In this document: positions 1-7,919 of the stretch, in pieces | Numbering within the stretch: the stretch's first letter is position 1 | Layout of the letters: the number at the start of each line of letters is the position of its first letter | Position numbers and translations under genes: made by a program | Notes under the pieces: model-generated | What the model saw: the letters and a program-made list of their open reading frames with translations, nothing else | What the model was told of the DNA's origin: nothing | The model's database searches: none | Assembly: GCF_016653405.1 (NCBI RefSeq) | Contig: NZ_NHSN01000016.1 | Coordinates: 124,001 to 188,000, forward strand | DNA: 64,000 nt | Source of the DNA: Halorhodospira halophila | GTDB taxonomy: Bacteria; Pseudomonadota; Gammaproteobacteria; Nitrococcales; Halorhodospiraceae | Direction of reading: 5' to 3'

Positions 1-3000
1 CATGCTCGTCCGTAAAGCTCCCGCGGTCGGCGACGTACAGCGCCAACTCAAGCTCGCGGCGCACCTGCGGATCGCCGGCACGCTCCATCTGCTCACGCAA
101 ACGGCGCGCGGCCTCCCGCCTGATCGCCTTTTTGCGCCGACCGGATTCGTGGCCCCGGTCGTATTCCATCAGGCGCTCGGCATCGAGGGCCTGCTCCTCC
201 TGTTGCCGCTGACGCTCCTGCTCGCGCTCGGAGGGCTGTCCCTGGCGGCTCTCTCGCTCGGCGCGGACATCGGAGAGGTCTTCGTAGGCCGCCCACGCCT
301 TGGCGGGAACGTCGAGCCCGAACTCACGGGCAGCGAGCACCCGGCGCAAGTGGGTCGGGATCTCGCCAATCTCGCCGCCGTCGAAGTAGCCGGCGGCGAC
401 CTCACGGTTCAGGTTATAGCTGTCCTGGACGTTCTGATCGCCGCGGGCTTCCAGGAACTCCTCCAGGCCCTTCTGCCAGTCGTAGGCCCCGGTGTTGCCG
501 GTGTCGTGAAGCAGGGAGCGGACCTTCTTCGGGAAAGCGCCGGGATGCTGCCGGATTAGACCCTGCTCCCGGGCGTCCGCCACGCTCAGTTCGCCGGCAT
601 CGTAGCGCCGGGCGATCTCTGCGCGCTCGGTGAGGGCCGAGTCCGGGTTCTCGCGGCGCCACTGCTTCACGCGCTCGCGGATCTCGGCCACCCGGCCGTT
701 CTTGGCCAGGCCCAGGGGCGCGAGGATCTGCTCCTTGATCGTCTTGCCGGTGAGCCGGTCCACCCCCTCGTCGATCCGACGCGCCGCCTCCAGGGCCTTC
801 TCTGCGCGCTTGCGGGCATCCCCCTTCGACTCGTTCGAGCGCGGCAGCGGGGCGCCGAGTGCGCGAAGGATATGCCGGGGCTGCTGCTCATCAATGGCCG
901 CGGCCTGCGCCTCATCCCGGGTCCGGGTGAACGCATCCTCGTTGAGCACGATCAGGGTGCGCGGGAGTCCTTCGGAACGGATCAGGTTGTAGACATCCAG
1001 CGAGCCCTCCACCGTCTCGAAACCGCGTTCGGGGAAGGCGATGGCGTCGCAGCCCTGCTCCTGCGCCTGGTCGATCACCTGCTGCGCACGGTCCCGGCCA
1101 CGGGGCATCCGCTCGACCTGCATCACGCGGGCATCCGGGGCCAGGCGGAAGGTCAGCACCGAGCCGCGTGCGTCATCGGGCGGCATCCGCGAGGCTTGCA
1201 ACTCCCGCTTGTTCTCGGCCCACTGGCCGAACAGTTCGGCGGCCCGGCGGCTCTCGGTCAGGTAGAAGTGATCGCCCTGGTCAAAGGCGTTCATGCCGAC
1301 GCCGGAACCGGAGCGCTCGGCGTCGAAGCGGTCGAAGTCGATGCCGGCGGCGGTGCCGTGGTACAGGTCACCATCGAGGCCCAGGGCGCTCGCCGTGTCC
1401 TCGGCGCCCTGCGCTGCCGCGGGCTCGGCGGCCGTCTGCTCGGCTGCCGGCTGCTCGGCGGCCTCCACCGGCTGCTGGCGCTCGGCGGGGAGCGGGCGCG
1501 CATCGGAGTCGATGATCTCCTCACCGGCCTGGTTGACGTACACCCCGTCCTCGTCCTCCAGGGCGCGGACCAGTTCGCCGTCGGATGCCTCGTGCGTCGG
1601 CGTGAAGGGCTCGCTCGGGGTGGTCGCGGCCGGCTCCGCGACGGGCTGGGGCTCCGGCGTCGGCTCGGCCACGGCCTCCGGGGACGGCTCGGGGTTGGCC
1701 TCGGCCGGGGCGGCGGTCTGCGCGCTCGGCTCGGCCTCCGTCTGCGGGGGGCGAAGCGCCCAGGCGCCCTCGCCCACTTGCTCCGGGGTGTGGTCGGGGA
1801 GTTTGCGGCTGCGCGCGGCGGCACGGGCGGCGGCCTGCGTCGGGTACGGGCTGCCATCGGCCTTGTAGACCAGTCCCGGGGCGGCTTGGGCGTCGGCGAT
1901 GTCGGTCTGCGCCTGCGAGCCATCGAACAGCGCCCCCTCGCCGGCGCCGGCCGGGACGTGGCCGGCCTCTCCGCCGGATAGGCGCTCATCGACGGCGCGC
2001 TGCTCATCGTGAAGGCGCTGCTGCTCCGGCGTGGCGCCACCGATCATGTCGCCCTGCGTCGGGGTGGGAGTCTCGGCCGGGGCCTCGCGCTGCTCGGGCA
2101 CGGCCTGGCCCAACAGGTCGGTCTGCCCCTCGGCAACCGGCCCCGGGGGCTGCTGCTCCTGCGCCGGTTCCTGCGCTGGCGCCTCGCCCTGCGTTTGCTG
2201 GAGAAGCGAGCGGCGAAGCTCGGGGTCGGTGTGCCAGCGCTGCCACCGCTCGCGCTCGGCCTCCAGGGAGCGCAGCCGCTCGCGGGCCCCGGTTTCATCC
2301 TGCACGTCGATCCCCAGCTCGCGGGCGCGCTGCGGGTTCTTCGACGGGTTGCGCAGAAGCCGGATGTCCTCGCTGATCTCCCGCTGCCGCGCGGCGGCCT
2401 TCTTCGCCAGTTCCTCGGCCTGACGCATGGCCGAGTCGTCGAGCCCGAACAGATCCACCTGCTCGGGCCCGCGGCCCTCGGCGCCCATCGCCTGCACCGC
2501 CTGCATCATGGCGGTGGCCGTCTCGATGCTCTCCCCGCGCTGGATGCGCTCGATGCCGAGCGCCTGCAGCCGCTCGTCCTTGGGTGCTGCCCGGGCTACC
2601 GCTGCCGCTTGCCGGTCCCCGATCTGCTCACTCTGGTGTAGTTGATAAAGGGTTTCCGATCCTTGGGACGCGATGGCGAATCCATCTCGGCCCTTAGCGC
2701 GTTCGAGTAAGCCTCGGCGTTGCGCTTGCGCCTCATCCGTTCCGCGTTGCTTGAAGTACGCCGCATAGTCGGCAACCTCCCCTTGTCCGTCGCGGATGTT
2801 CATTTCCGCATCCGCGACCATGGCATCCTCGCGCGTGAAGCCGTCGGCCTCGCGCACGACCTGTGCCGGAATGGTCTGCTCACCGGTGCGCCGAGCCAGA
2901 TCCAGCCGGTGCCGCCCGGTAATCACCTCCTGGCGGCCGTCCTCACGCTCCCATACCAGGATTGGCGCCGTGCCCAGGCGCTCGTACTGACCGCCCAGGG

Positions 3001-4606
3001 GCTCGACCACCCCCGATTCATCCGCCCCGCGCTTGAACTGTGGCACGTCGTGCGAAAGCTGGAGTTGCGCGACCGGCACCTCCTGCATCGGGAACTCCAC
3101 CCCGATCTCATCGGCGGCCATCGACGGCTCGGCGTGCGGCGCCTGCTGCGCGGGCTCCTCGCCCTCGGCAACCGGATCCGCGTAGGTGCCCGGTCGGGCC
3201 ACCCAGCCCGCCTCGTACTCGGTCGGCTGCTCTTGCTCCAGCGGCGTGTCCGCCTGGCTGTACGCATCATCCTCCGGCTGCACACGCTCGAATCGCTCGG
3301 ACGCGGCCGTGGGCGACTGCTCCTCCTGGCCGTAGAGCGAATCGAGCGGGGCATCCTGCTCGGTGTCACGGGTGGCCGACGGGCCGCGCGCACCGCGGCG
3401 CTGGAGCGGGAACAGGAGCGCCTGGAGGGCTGCGGCGCCAACGGCCGCCGTCTCGCCGCGCTCGGGCACCTCGTCCCAAATGGGGTGGTCCTCGTCGTAC
3501 TCACGGCGCAGAAGGTTCTGCAACAGCGCGCCGGCATTCTCGACGGTGTACTCGGTCACGCCGGCCTCAGCCATGCGGCGCAACAGATAGGCGCTGGCCG
3601 ACGGGCGCATCGGCTCCGGGATCTGACGCAGGATCGGCCCCAGGGAGAGGATCTGCACGATACCCGGCAGACGGCCCTCCGCGGAAAGCTCCAGGGCGTA
3701 CTCATCGTCAATGCCCAGCTCGGCCGCCCGCTCCGGGTTCTCCTCCATGAACTGCTTGACGTTCTGATACGCCTCGGACTGACCGGCCGCCTGCGCCGAG
3801 AGCGCCGGGGCGACGTACTGCGCCCCACCCCGGGTCATACCCGCACCCCTGCCCGCCACGGCCAGGCCGGCGTAAAACGCCAGCGAGCCGCCACCCTCGG
3901 CCGCTTGCTGCACGAAGCTCTGCTCATAGGCCGGGTGCGGCGCCAGGCGCTCCCGCACGCCCTCGGAGAAGAACTCGCCGGCCCGGTACAGCCTGCCTTC
4001 CTCCACCGGGCGATCCGGGCCAACCCCCCGGCGATGCTCCATCCGGTCTGCATCAAGCTGAAGGCCCTTGAGCGTCTCGCCCAGGGCGCCCGTAGCGCCA
4101 CGGGCCACGGCCTTCGGCGCCTCGACCAGATGGCCGGCGACGGTGCGCTCGGCGGCATGGCGCTCGGCCACGGCCTTGCGATGCACCGACTCATCCAGGC
4201 CACGCATCAGGTCCGACCAGTCCTCGGGGCCGCTCGGCTGCGCGGTGGGCTCGGGCTGCGGTGACGGCTCCGGGGTGGCTGCCTCGGCGGGAGCCGGCTC
4301 CTGGCGGGGTGCTATCGGGGCGCCGGCGGTCACCGGCTGCGGCAGCTTCGCCAGCGTCCCCTCCACCTCGGCGGGATCGACGCCAAGACGGGTGATCTGC
4401 TGCCGGATCTGTGTCGGGCTCAGGCCCTCCTCGGCCAAGCGCGTGACCAGGCGGGATTTGCGCTCCGGGGACCAGCGTGGGACTTGAGCACGGATCCGCT
4501 CGAACGTGCGCTGGCTATCCTGCGCCGCCATGACAGCTCTGCCGTCCAGGGCACGCTCCTGGTCCGTGAGCCCCTGATTCTTCCACCCGCCCTCGAGCTG
4601 CGCCAT
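1..4606 (-). CDS. Giant polyvalent internal virion (ejection) protein, partial
   Basis: The reading frame opens at the ATG at 4606 and stays open to the window edge, at least 1,535 residues, so the C terminus is missing. After a charged N terminus (1-60) and a Pro/Ala/Glu linker comes an Ala/Gly-rich segment (about 230-270) that could cross or bind membrane. Residues about 505-615 look like a ParB/sulfiredoxin-type domain (motif ITGRHRLDLARR). A Gln/Glu/Pro-rich linker region follows. Residues about 1075-1205 look like an ADP-ribosyltransferase of the polyvalent-protein type (LYHGT, then FD, then a later FYLTES motif). It starts 2 bases after the preceding gene and is third in a row of ejection proteins, the position of T7 gp16. 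Domain calls come from motif recognition; both activities are inferred. Such proteins usually enter the host with the DNA. Confidence 0.75.
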   Translation of the reverse strand, partial: MAQLEGGWKNQGLTDQERALDGRAVMAAQDSQRTFERIRAQVPRWSPERKSRLVTRLAEEGLSPTQIRQQITRLGVDPAEVEGTLAKLPQPVTAGAPIAPRQEPAPAEAATPEPSPQPEPTAQPSGPEDWSDLMRGLDESVHRKAVAERHAAERTVAGHLVEAPKAVARGATGALGETLKGLQLDADRMEHRRGVGPDRPVEEGRLYRAGEFFSEGVRERLAPHPAYEQSFVQQAAEGGGSLAFYAGLAVAGRGAGMTRGGAQYVAPALSAQAAGQSEAYQNVKQFMEENPERAAELGIDDEYALELSAEGRLPGIVQILSLGPILRQIPEPMRPSASAYLLRRMAEAGVTEYTVENAGALLQNLLRREYDEDHPIWDEVPERGETAAVGAAALQALLFPLQRRGARGPSATRDTEQDAPLDSLYGQEEQSPTAASERFERVQPEDDAYSQADTPLEQEQPTEYEAGWVARPGTYADPVAEGEEPAQQAPHAEPSMAADEIGVEFPMQEVPVAQLQLSHDVPQFKRGADESGVVEPLGGQYERLGTAPILVWEREDGRQEVITGRHRLDLARRTGEQTIPAQVVREADGFTREDAMVADAEMNIRDGQGEVADYAAYFKQRGTDEAQAQRRGLLERAKGRDGFAIASQGSETLYQLHQSEQIGDRQAAAVARAAPKDERLQALGIERIQRGESIETATAMMQAVQAMGAEGRGPEQVDLFGLDDSAMRQAEELAKKAAARQREISEDIRLLRNPSKNPQRARELGIDVQDETGARERLRSLEAERERWQRWHTDPELRRSLLQQTQGEAPAQEPAQEQQPPGPVAEGQTDLLGQAVPEQREAPAETPTPTQGDMIGGATPEQQRLHDEQRAVDERLSGGEAGHVPAGAGEGALFDGSQAQTDIADAQAAPGLVYKADGSPYPTQAAARAAARSRKLPDHTPEQVGEGAWALRPPQTEAEPSAQTAAPAEANPEPSPEAVAEPTPEPQPVAEPAATTPSEPFTPTHEASDGELVRALEDEDGVYVNQAGEEIIDSDARPLPAERQQPVEAAEQPAAEQTAAEPAAAQGAEDTASALGLDGDLYHGTAAGIDFDRFDAERSGSGVGMNAFDQGDHFYLTESRRAAELFGQWAENKRELQASRMPPDDARGSVLTFRLAPDARVMQVERMPRGRDRAQQVIDQAQEQGCDAIAFPERGFETVEGSLDVYNLIRSEGLPRTLIVLNEDAFTRTRDEAQAAAIDEQQPRHILRALGAPLPRSNESKGDARKRAEKALEAARRIDEGVDRLTGKTIKEQILAPLGLAKNGRVAEIRERVKQWRRENPDSALTERAEIARRYDAGELSVADAREQGLIRQHPGAFPKKVRSLLHDTGNTGAYDWQKGLEEFLEARGDQNVQDSYNLNREVAAGYFDGGEIGEIPTHLRRVLAAREFGLDVPAKAWAAYEDLSDVRAERESRQGQPSEREQERQRQQEEQALDAERLMEYDRGHESGRRKKAIRREAARRLREQMERAGDPQVRRELELALYVADRGSFTDEH

Positions 4607-4608
4607 GC

Positions 4609-6351
4609 TTACTCGGCCCTCTCCATTGTCCGGCGTGCCAATTCACGCAACCGGCGCATCAGCGCCGCATCGACCTGATCCTCATGCTCCAGCGCCCAGC
4701 GGATCGTCTTGCCCAGGGCATCCCGATCCGGGGTCCGCCCCTGAACGACCTCCTCGATGGTCGCCGCCACATCCTCCGGCGGGGCCTCGGCCCGGCGCTG
4801 GAACAGCCCGGCGACGTTCTGACGAACGCCCTCGACGGTCTCGTAACCCCGCCACCAGGCATCGCCGGCCTTGCCGATGCCTTCGCGCAGCCCAGCGGTA
4901 TTCCGCTGGTACATACCGTCGGGGTCGGTGTAGTAGTCCCGGGCCGTTTGCATGGAATCGCCCACCGCATCGAGCGCCCGATTCCGAGCCTGGACGGCGG
5001 CGCTGTCGTTGACCCGCACCGGGTTATTGGAGATTGTCTCAGGGCGTTCGAGACCCATCCCCAACTGATCCCGCGGCAAGATGGGCCCGCCGGCCATGCC
5101 CTCGCCGAACGACAGCCCCGTGCGCTGATCCCGGTAGGGGAACGCGTCGGCCGCGCCCAGTCCTTGCTCCGCCTGCTGCCCGGCGAACATCTGCTGCCCG
5201 CCGGGGGTCATCTGCTGACCGGGGGCCTGCCGGCCCGCGCCCTGGCCGGCGTACATTTGGGCCAGTTCCGCGCGCAGACGCTCGGCCTCCTCGACCTGAA
5301 TCTGCTGCGCGCGGGCTTGTACCGCTTCTTCATCCACATGGCGCCGGCTCATGCGCCCCTCGCCGGCTTCCTTGCGCTCCTGGTCGATCTGCTCGGCGGC
5401 TGCCTCCATCGCGCGTTGCGGGTGCAAAAGTGGATAGTCGCCCGAGAAGGCCAGCCGGGCTGCGGCGTTGCCAACCTCGTGCGGAGGCATCAGGTGCCCG
5501 GCCTCGGCCTCCTGGCGGTAGACGTTTAGCGCCGCATCCCGCGCCCAGCTCTCGACGTGGGCCACGTTCGGGTCGCCGATGAACTCCTCGCCTACCTGGC
5601 GGCGGACGTAGTTGTTCACCTGCTGACCGAGGGTGTCGTAGATCCGGTTGTAGTCGGTGCTGCCCGGGGTCAGGTCCAGCCCCGCGCCGGCGCCGGTGCC
5701 CGAAGCCCCGGGTGCGTCGAGTTGGTAGAGCCGCCCATCCGGGCCACGCTGCACCCAGCCAAGCTCCTCGTGGCGCATCGGCTCGCTGAACTGCGAGCCC
5801 TGGCTCATCATTTCCCGGTGATCGGCCACCGGATCCCCGGTGCGCTTATCGAAGTACACCCCGTCGCGGTACTCGAGTTCCGGCTCTAGGGCCTCGATCC
5901 CGGCAAAGCGCGCCACGTCCTCGGGCCGAAAGCCCAATACCTGATCCTCGGCCTGCGCCGAGGGCTGCCCGTCCTGCGTCCACAGCCCGGCAGTGCCGGT
6001 GTGCTCGGAGCCGATCAGAAGCGACCACTCGCCATCGTCGGACACCTGCGCCGCGCCAATCGGGTGGCGCTTCTCGTCCAGGTGCAACGCCGCGCGGAAG
6101 ACCTCCGGGTTCTGCTGGACGATCCGCGTAGCCATCGCCTCGTCGCCGGATTGCATCGCGCCGTAGAAGTCCCGAGCGGTGCGCTGCATCTGCGCACGCT
6201 GGTGCTCGGCCATCTGCTGATCGTGGACCTGCTGCGCGCGCTCATTCTGCGCCCGTCGCAGACCAGCGATCTCGCGCTGGTTACGAAGCTGCGCGCCGGT
6301 GCTCACCCCCTGGGTCAGCCCTTGGGCCATGCCGCCGAAGAATCCAGCCAT
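4609..6351 (-). CDS. Internal virion / DNA ejection protein (gp15-position)
   Basis: A 580-residue acidic, Gln/Ala-rich protein with no recognised catalytic motif. The N terminus (MAGFFGGMAQGLTQG) is Gly-rich and probably amphipathic, followed by a helical Gln/Arg-rich stretch (20-60), a compact middle region (about 60-330) and a low-complexity Gln/Gly region near 350-390. It lies between a glycine-zipper ejection protein and the giant polyvalent protein, 2 bases from the next start, so the three are almost certainly cotranslated. The position matches the middle protein of podovirus ejectosomes (T7 gp15). The function is inferred from context and composition, not from a diagnostic domain. Confidence 0.6.
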   Translation of the reverse strand: MAGFFGGMAQGLTQGVSTGAQLRNQREIAGLRRAQNERAQQVHDQQMAEHQRAQMQRTARDFYGAMQSGDEAMATRIVQQNPEVFRAALHLDEKRHPIGAAQVSDDGEWSLLIGSEHTGTAGLWTQDGQPSAQAEDQVLGFRPEDVARFAGIEALEPELEYRDGVYFDKRTGDPVADHREMMSQGSQFSEPMRHEELGWVQRGPDGRLYQLDAPGASGTGAGAGLDLTPGSTDYNRIYDTLGQQVNNYVRRQVGEEFIGDPNVAHVESWARDAALNVYRQEAEAGHLMPPHEVGNAAARLAFSGDYPLLHPQRAMEAAAEQIDQERKEAGEGRMSRRHVDEEAVQARAQQIQVEEAERLRAELAQMYAGQGAGRQAPGQQMTPGGQQMFAGQQAEQGLGAADAFPYRDQRTGLSFGEGMAGGPILPRDQLGMGLERPETISNNPVRVNDSAAVQARNRALDAVGDSMQTARDYYTDPDGMYQRNTAGLREGIGKAGDAWWRGYETVEGVRQNVAGLFQRRAEAPPEDVAATIEEVVQGRTPDRDALGKTIRWALEHEDQVDAALMRRLRELARRTMERAE

Positions 6352-6363
6352 GATCGCGTTCCT

Positions 6364-7218
6364 CTATTGGTACTGCTGCTGCCAGGGGGAGAGCCCAAAC
6401 CCGGTGGAGGGCGTGCCGTGGACGTGGGTGGCGACTTGCATGTTGTTCATCGGGTCGGGGCGCCACAGCCCGGCGGTGTTGCCCGAGGCCGGGGCTGCCG
6501 TCGGTGCGGCGCTGGGGGTGTACTGGAAGGTTGGTCCACCGCCGCCACCGCCCATCGCGCCGCCGCCAATCGACGCGCCCGCCATGGCGCCCGCCGGCCC
6601 ACCGATCATGGCGCCTGCGACACCGCCTACGACCGTGCCGATCATCTGTCCGGTGCCCGCGGCCCGCGCGTCCGCCGCACCGGCCTCCGCCTGGTGCATC
6701 GCCGCCGTGTTCTGCATCGCACTCACCCGCCCGGCATGGGCTGCGTCCGTGGCCGAGTGCGCCAGCGAGAAGCGGTGCGAGCCCATGCTCATCGCCCCAC
6801 CGCGCAGCGCATCGGTACGCGCCTGCGCCCGCTGGTGCTCGGCCCGACGCGCATGGTTGACGGTGCCGGCGGTGGCCGTCGCCTCGGCAAGCCCAGCCTG
6901 CCGGTCCATGCCCTGAAAGCGCCCGGAACTCGGGTCGATGCCGAAGGCGGCCATGCGCCGGCGCTCATCCTCGCGCTGGCGCTCGAACTGCTGCGAGACA
7001 TCGGCCGCGGCCCGATCCGTGACGCCTGCGTAGTCGGCCTGAGCGCCACGCTCGGCCTCGGCGATCATCCGGTTTTCCAGGTCGCCGTAGAGGTCGTTGT
7101 ACTCGTCCATCTGCCCCTGGGCCCACTTGAGCCGCTGGGCAGCCAGCTTGTTGGCTTGCTCCTGGGCCTCGCGCATCCGCCGCCGCTCACGCCGGGCCGC
7201 GCTGCGTCCTCCGCTCAT
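6364..7218 (-). CDS. Glycine-zipper internal virion protein (gp14-position)
   Basis: 284 residues: a strongly basic, helical N terminus (1-60, many Arg/Gln), a long Ala-rich helical middle, then a glycine-zipper membrane segment (about 190-225, pattern GxxxGxxxG with Ala) and a Pro/Ala-rich tail. This layout fits small podovirus ejection proteins that insert into the outer membrane at infection. It overlaps the upstream GNAT-like gene by 4 bases (ATGA) and lies 12 bases before the 580-residue ejection protein. The exact family was not recognised; the role is inferred from the membrane zipper and gene order. Confidence 0.6.
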   Translation of the reverse strand: MSGGRSAARRERRRMREAQEQANKLAAQRLKWAQGQMDEYNDLYGDLENRMIAEAERGAQADYAGVTDRAAADVSQQFERQREDERRRMAAFGIDPSSGRFQGMDRQAGLAEATATAGTVNHARRAEHQRAQARTDALRGGAMSMGSHRFSLAHSATDAAHAGRVSAMQNTAAMHQAEAGAADARAAGTGQMIGTVVGGVAGAMIGGPAGAMAGASIGGGAMGGGGGGPTFQYTPSAAPTAAPASGNTAGLWRPDPMNNMQVATHVHGTPSTGFGLSPWQQQYQ

Positions 7219-7907
7219 GCTGTCACCTCGATTGGTTCAACCCGGCCGGGCTGGATCAGGTAGAACGCCCCGTCGCAATGGACGATGGCGGAATCGTGCG
7301 TGTATCGGTGGACCTGGACCATCGGCGCCTCGTGAACCGCTGCCCACTCGTTGTAGAGCGCCGCCCCGCGCAAGGCGCCCCCGGCATGGGTCAGCCTACA
7401 CAGCGCACCGAGCATGATCCCCAAGGGTCCGTCGAGCCCCGAGGCCGCTCGCATCCAACGCTCCAGGCGCCAGGGCCAATCCTGGATGTTGAGCGCGGTG
7501 TAGACCTCGCCCTCGTGCTCGTAGAGCCGCTGCATCCCGCTCTTGGAGGCCATGTGCAGCGTCGGGCGGTTGTCCGCCTCGACCTTGCCAAGCAGCCGCG
7601 AGTAGCCCAGGGCGCCGAAGGCGTGCGCTTGCCCCAGGCGCACCGCCTCGGCCTTGTCCGAGCAGCGGCGGGTGAGCAGGTTGTGAACCTGCGCACTGGA
7701 ATCGCTGATCCGGTCGATGGCGAAAATGCCGGTAATCTCACCACCATCAAAGACCCCCAGCACCGTGGTCGCCGGGTCGCTCAGGTAGGCGTCCCAAGCA
7801 CTGCCTTGGCCGCACCGGCCCGCGACCTCGGGGCTGTCCATGATTTTCTGTATGCGCCGTGGGTCCGTTGCTTCATAAACGGATTGGGTCAAGATCGTTT
7901 TCCTCAA
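7215..7907 (-). CDS. Phage GNAT-like protein (DUF2824-type) with C-terminal extension
   Basis: 230 residues. The first 150 resemble the GNAT acetyltransferase fold seen in phage late operons (DUF2824-like): a strand pattern with TTVLGVFDGGEITGIFAI, then GQAHAFGALGYSRLLGKVE. The last 80 residues form a separate region of unknown role. It sits between the main fibre gene and the ejection proteins, as in several P22- or T7-like phages where a GNAT-fold protein acts in assembly or modifies a virion component. The acetyl-CoA loop is not clearly conserved, so enzymatic activity is uncertain. Confidence 0.5.
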   Translation of the reverse strand: MRKTILTQSVYEATDPRRIQKIMDSPEVAGRCGQGSAWDAYLSDPATTVLGVFDGGEITGIFAIDRISDSSAQVHNLLTRRCSDKAEAVRLGQAHAFGALGYSRLLGKVEADNRPTLHMASKSGMQRLYEHEGEVYTALNIQDWPWRLERWMRAASGLDGPLGIMLGALCRLTHAGGALRGAALYNEWAAVHEAPMVQVHRYTHDSAIVHCDGAFYLIQPGRVEPIEVTA

Positions 7908-7919
7908 AAGCCCGTGCGC

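Noticed and set aside
2-4264. Long plus-strand open frames opposite the left-end phage gene
   Set aside because: They are codon-aligned mirrors of the minus-strand polyvalent protein in GC-rich DNA; their products are Leu/Arg-rich with no domain, while the minus frame shows real domains.
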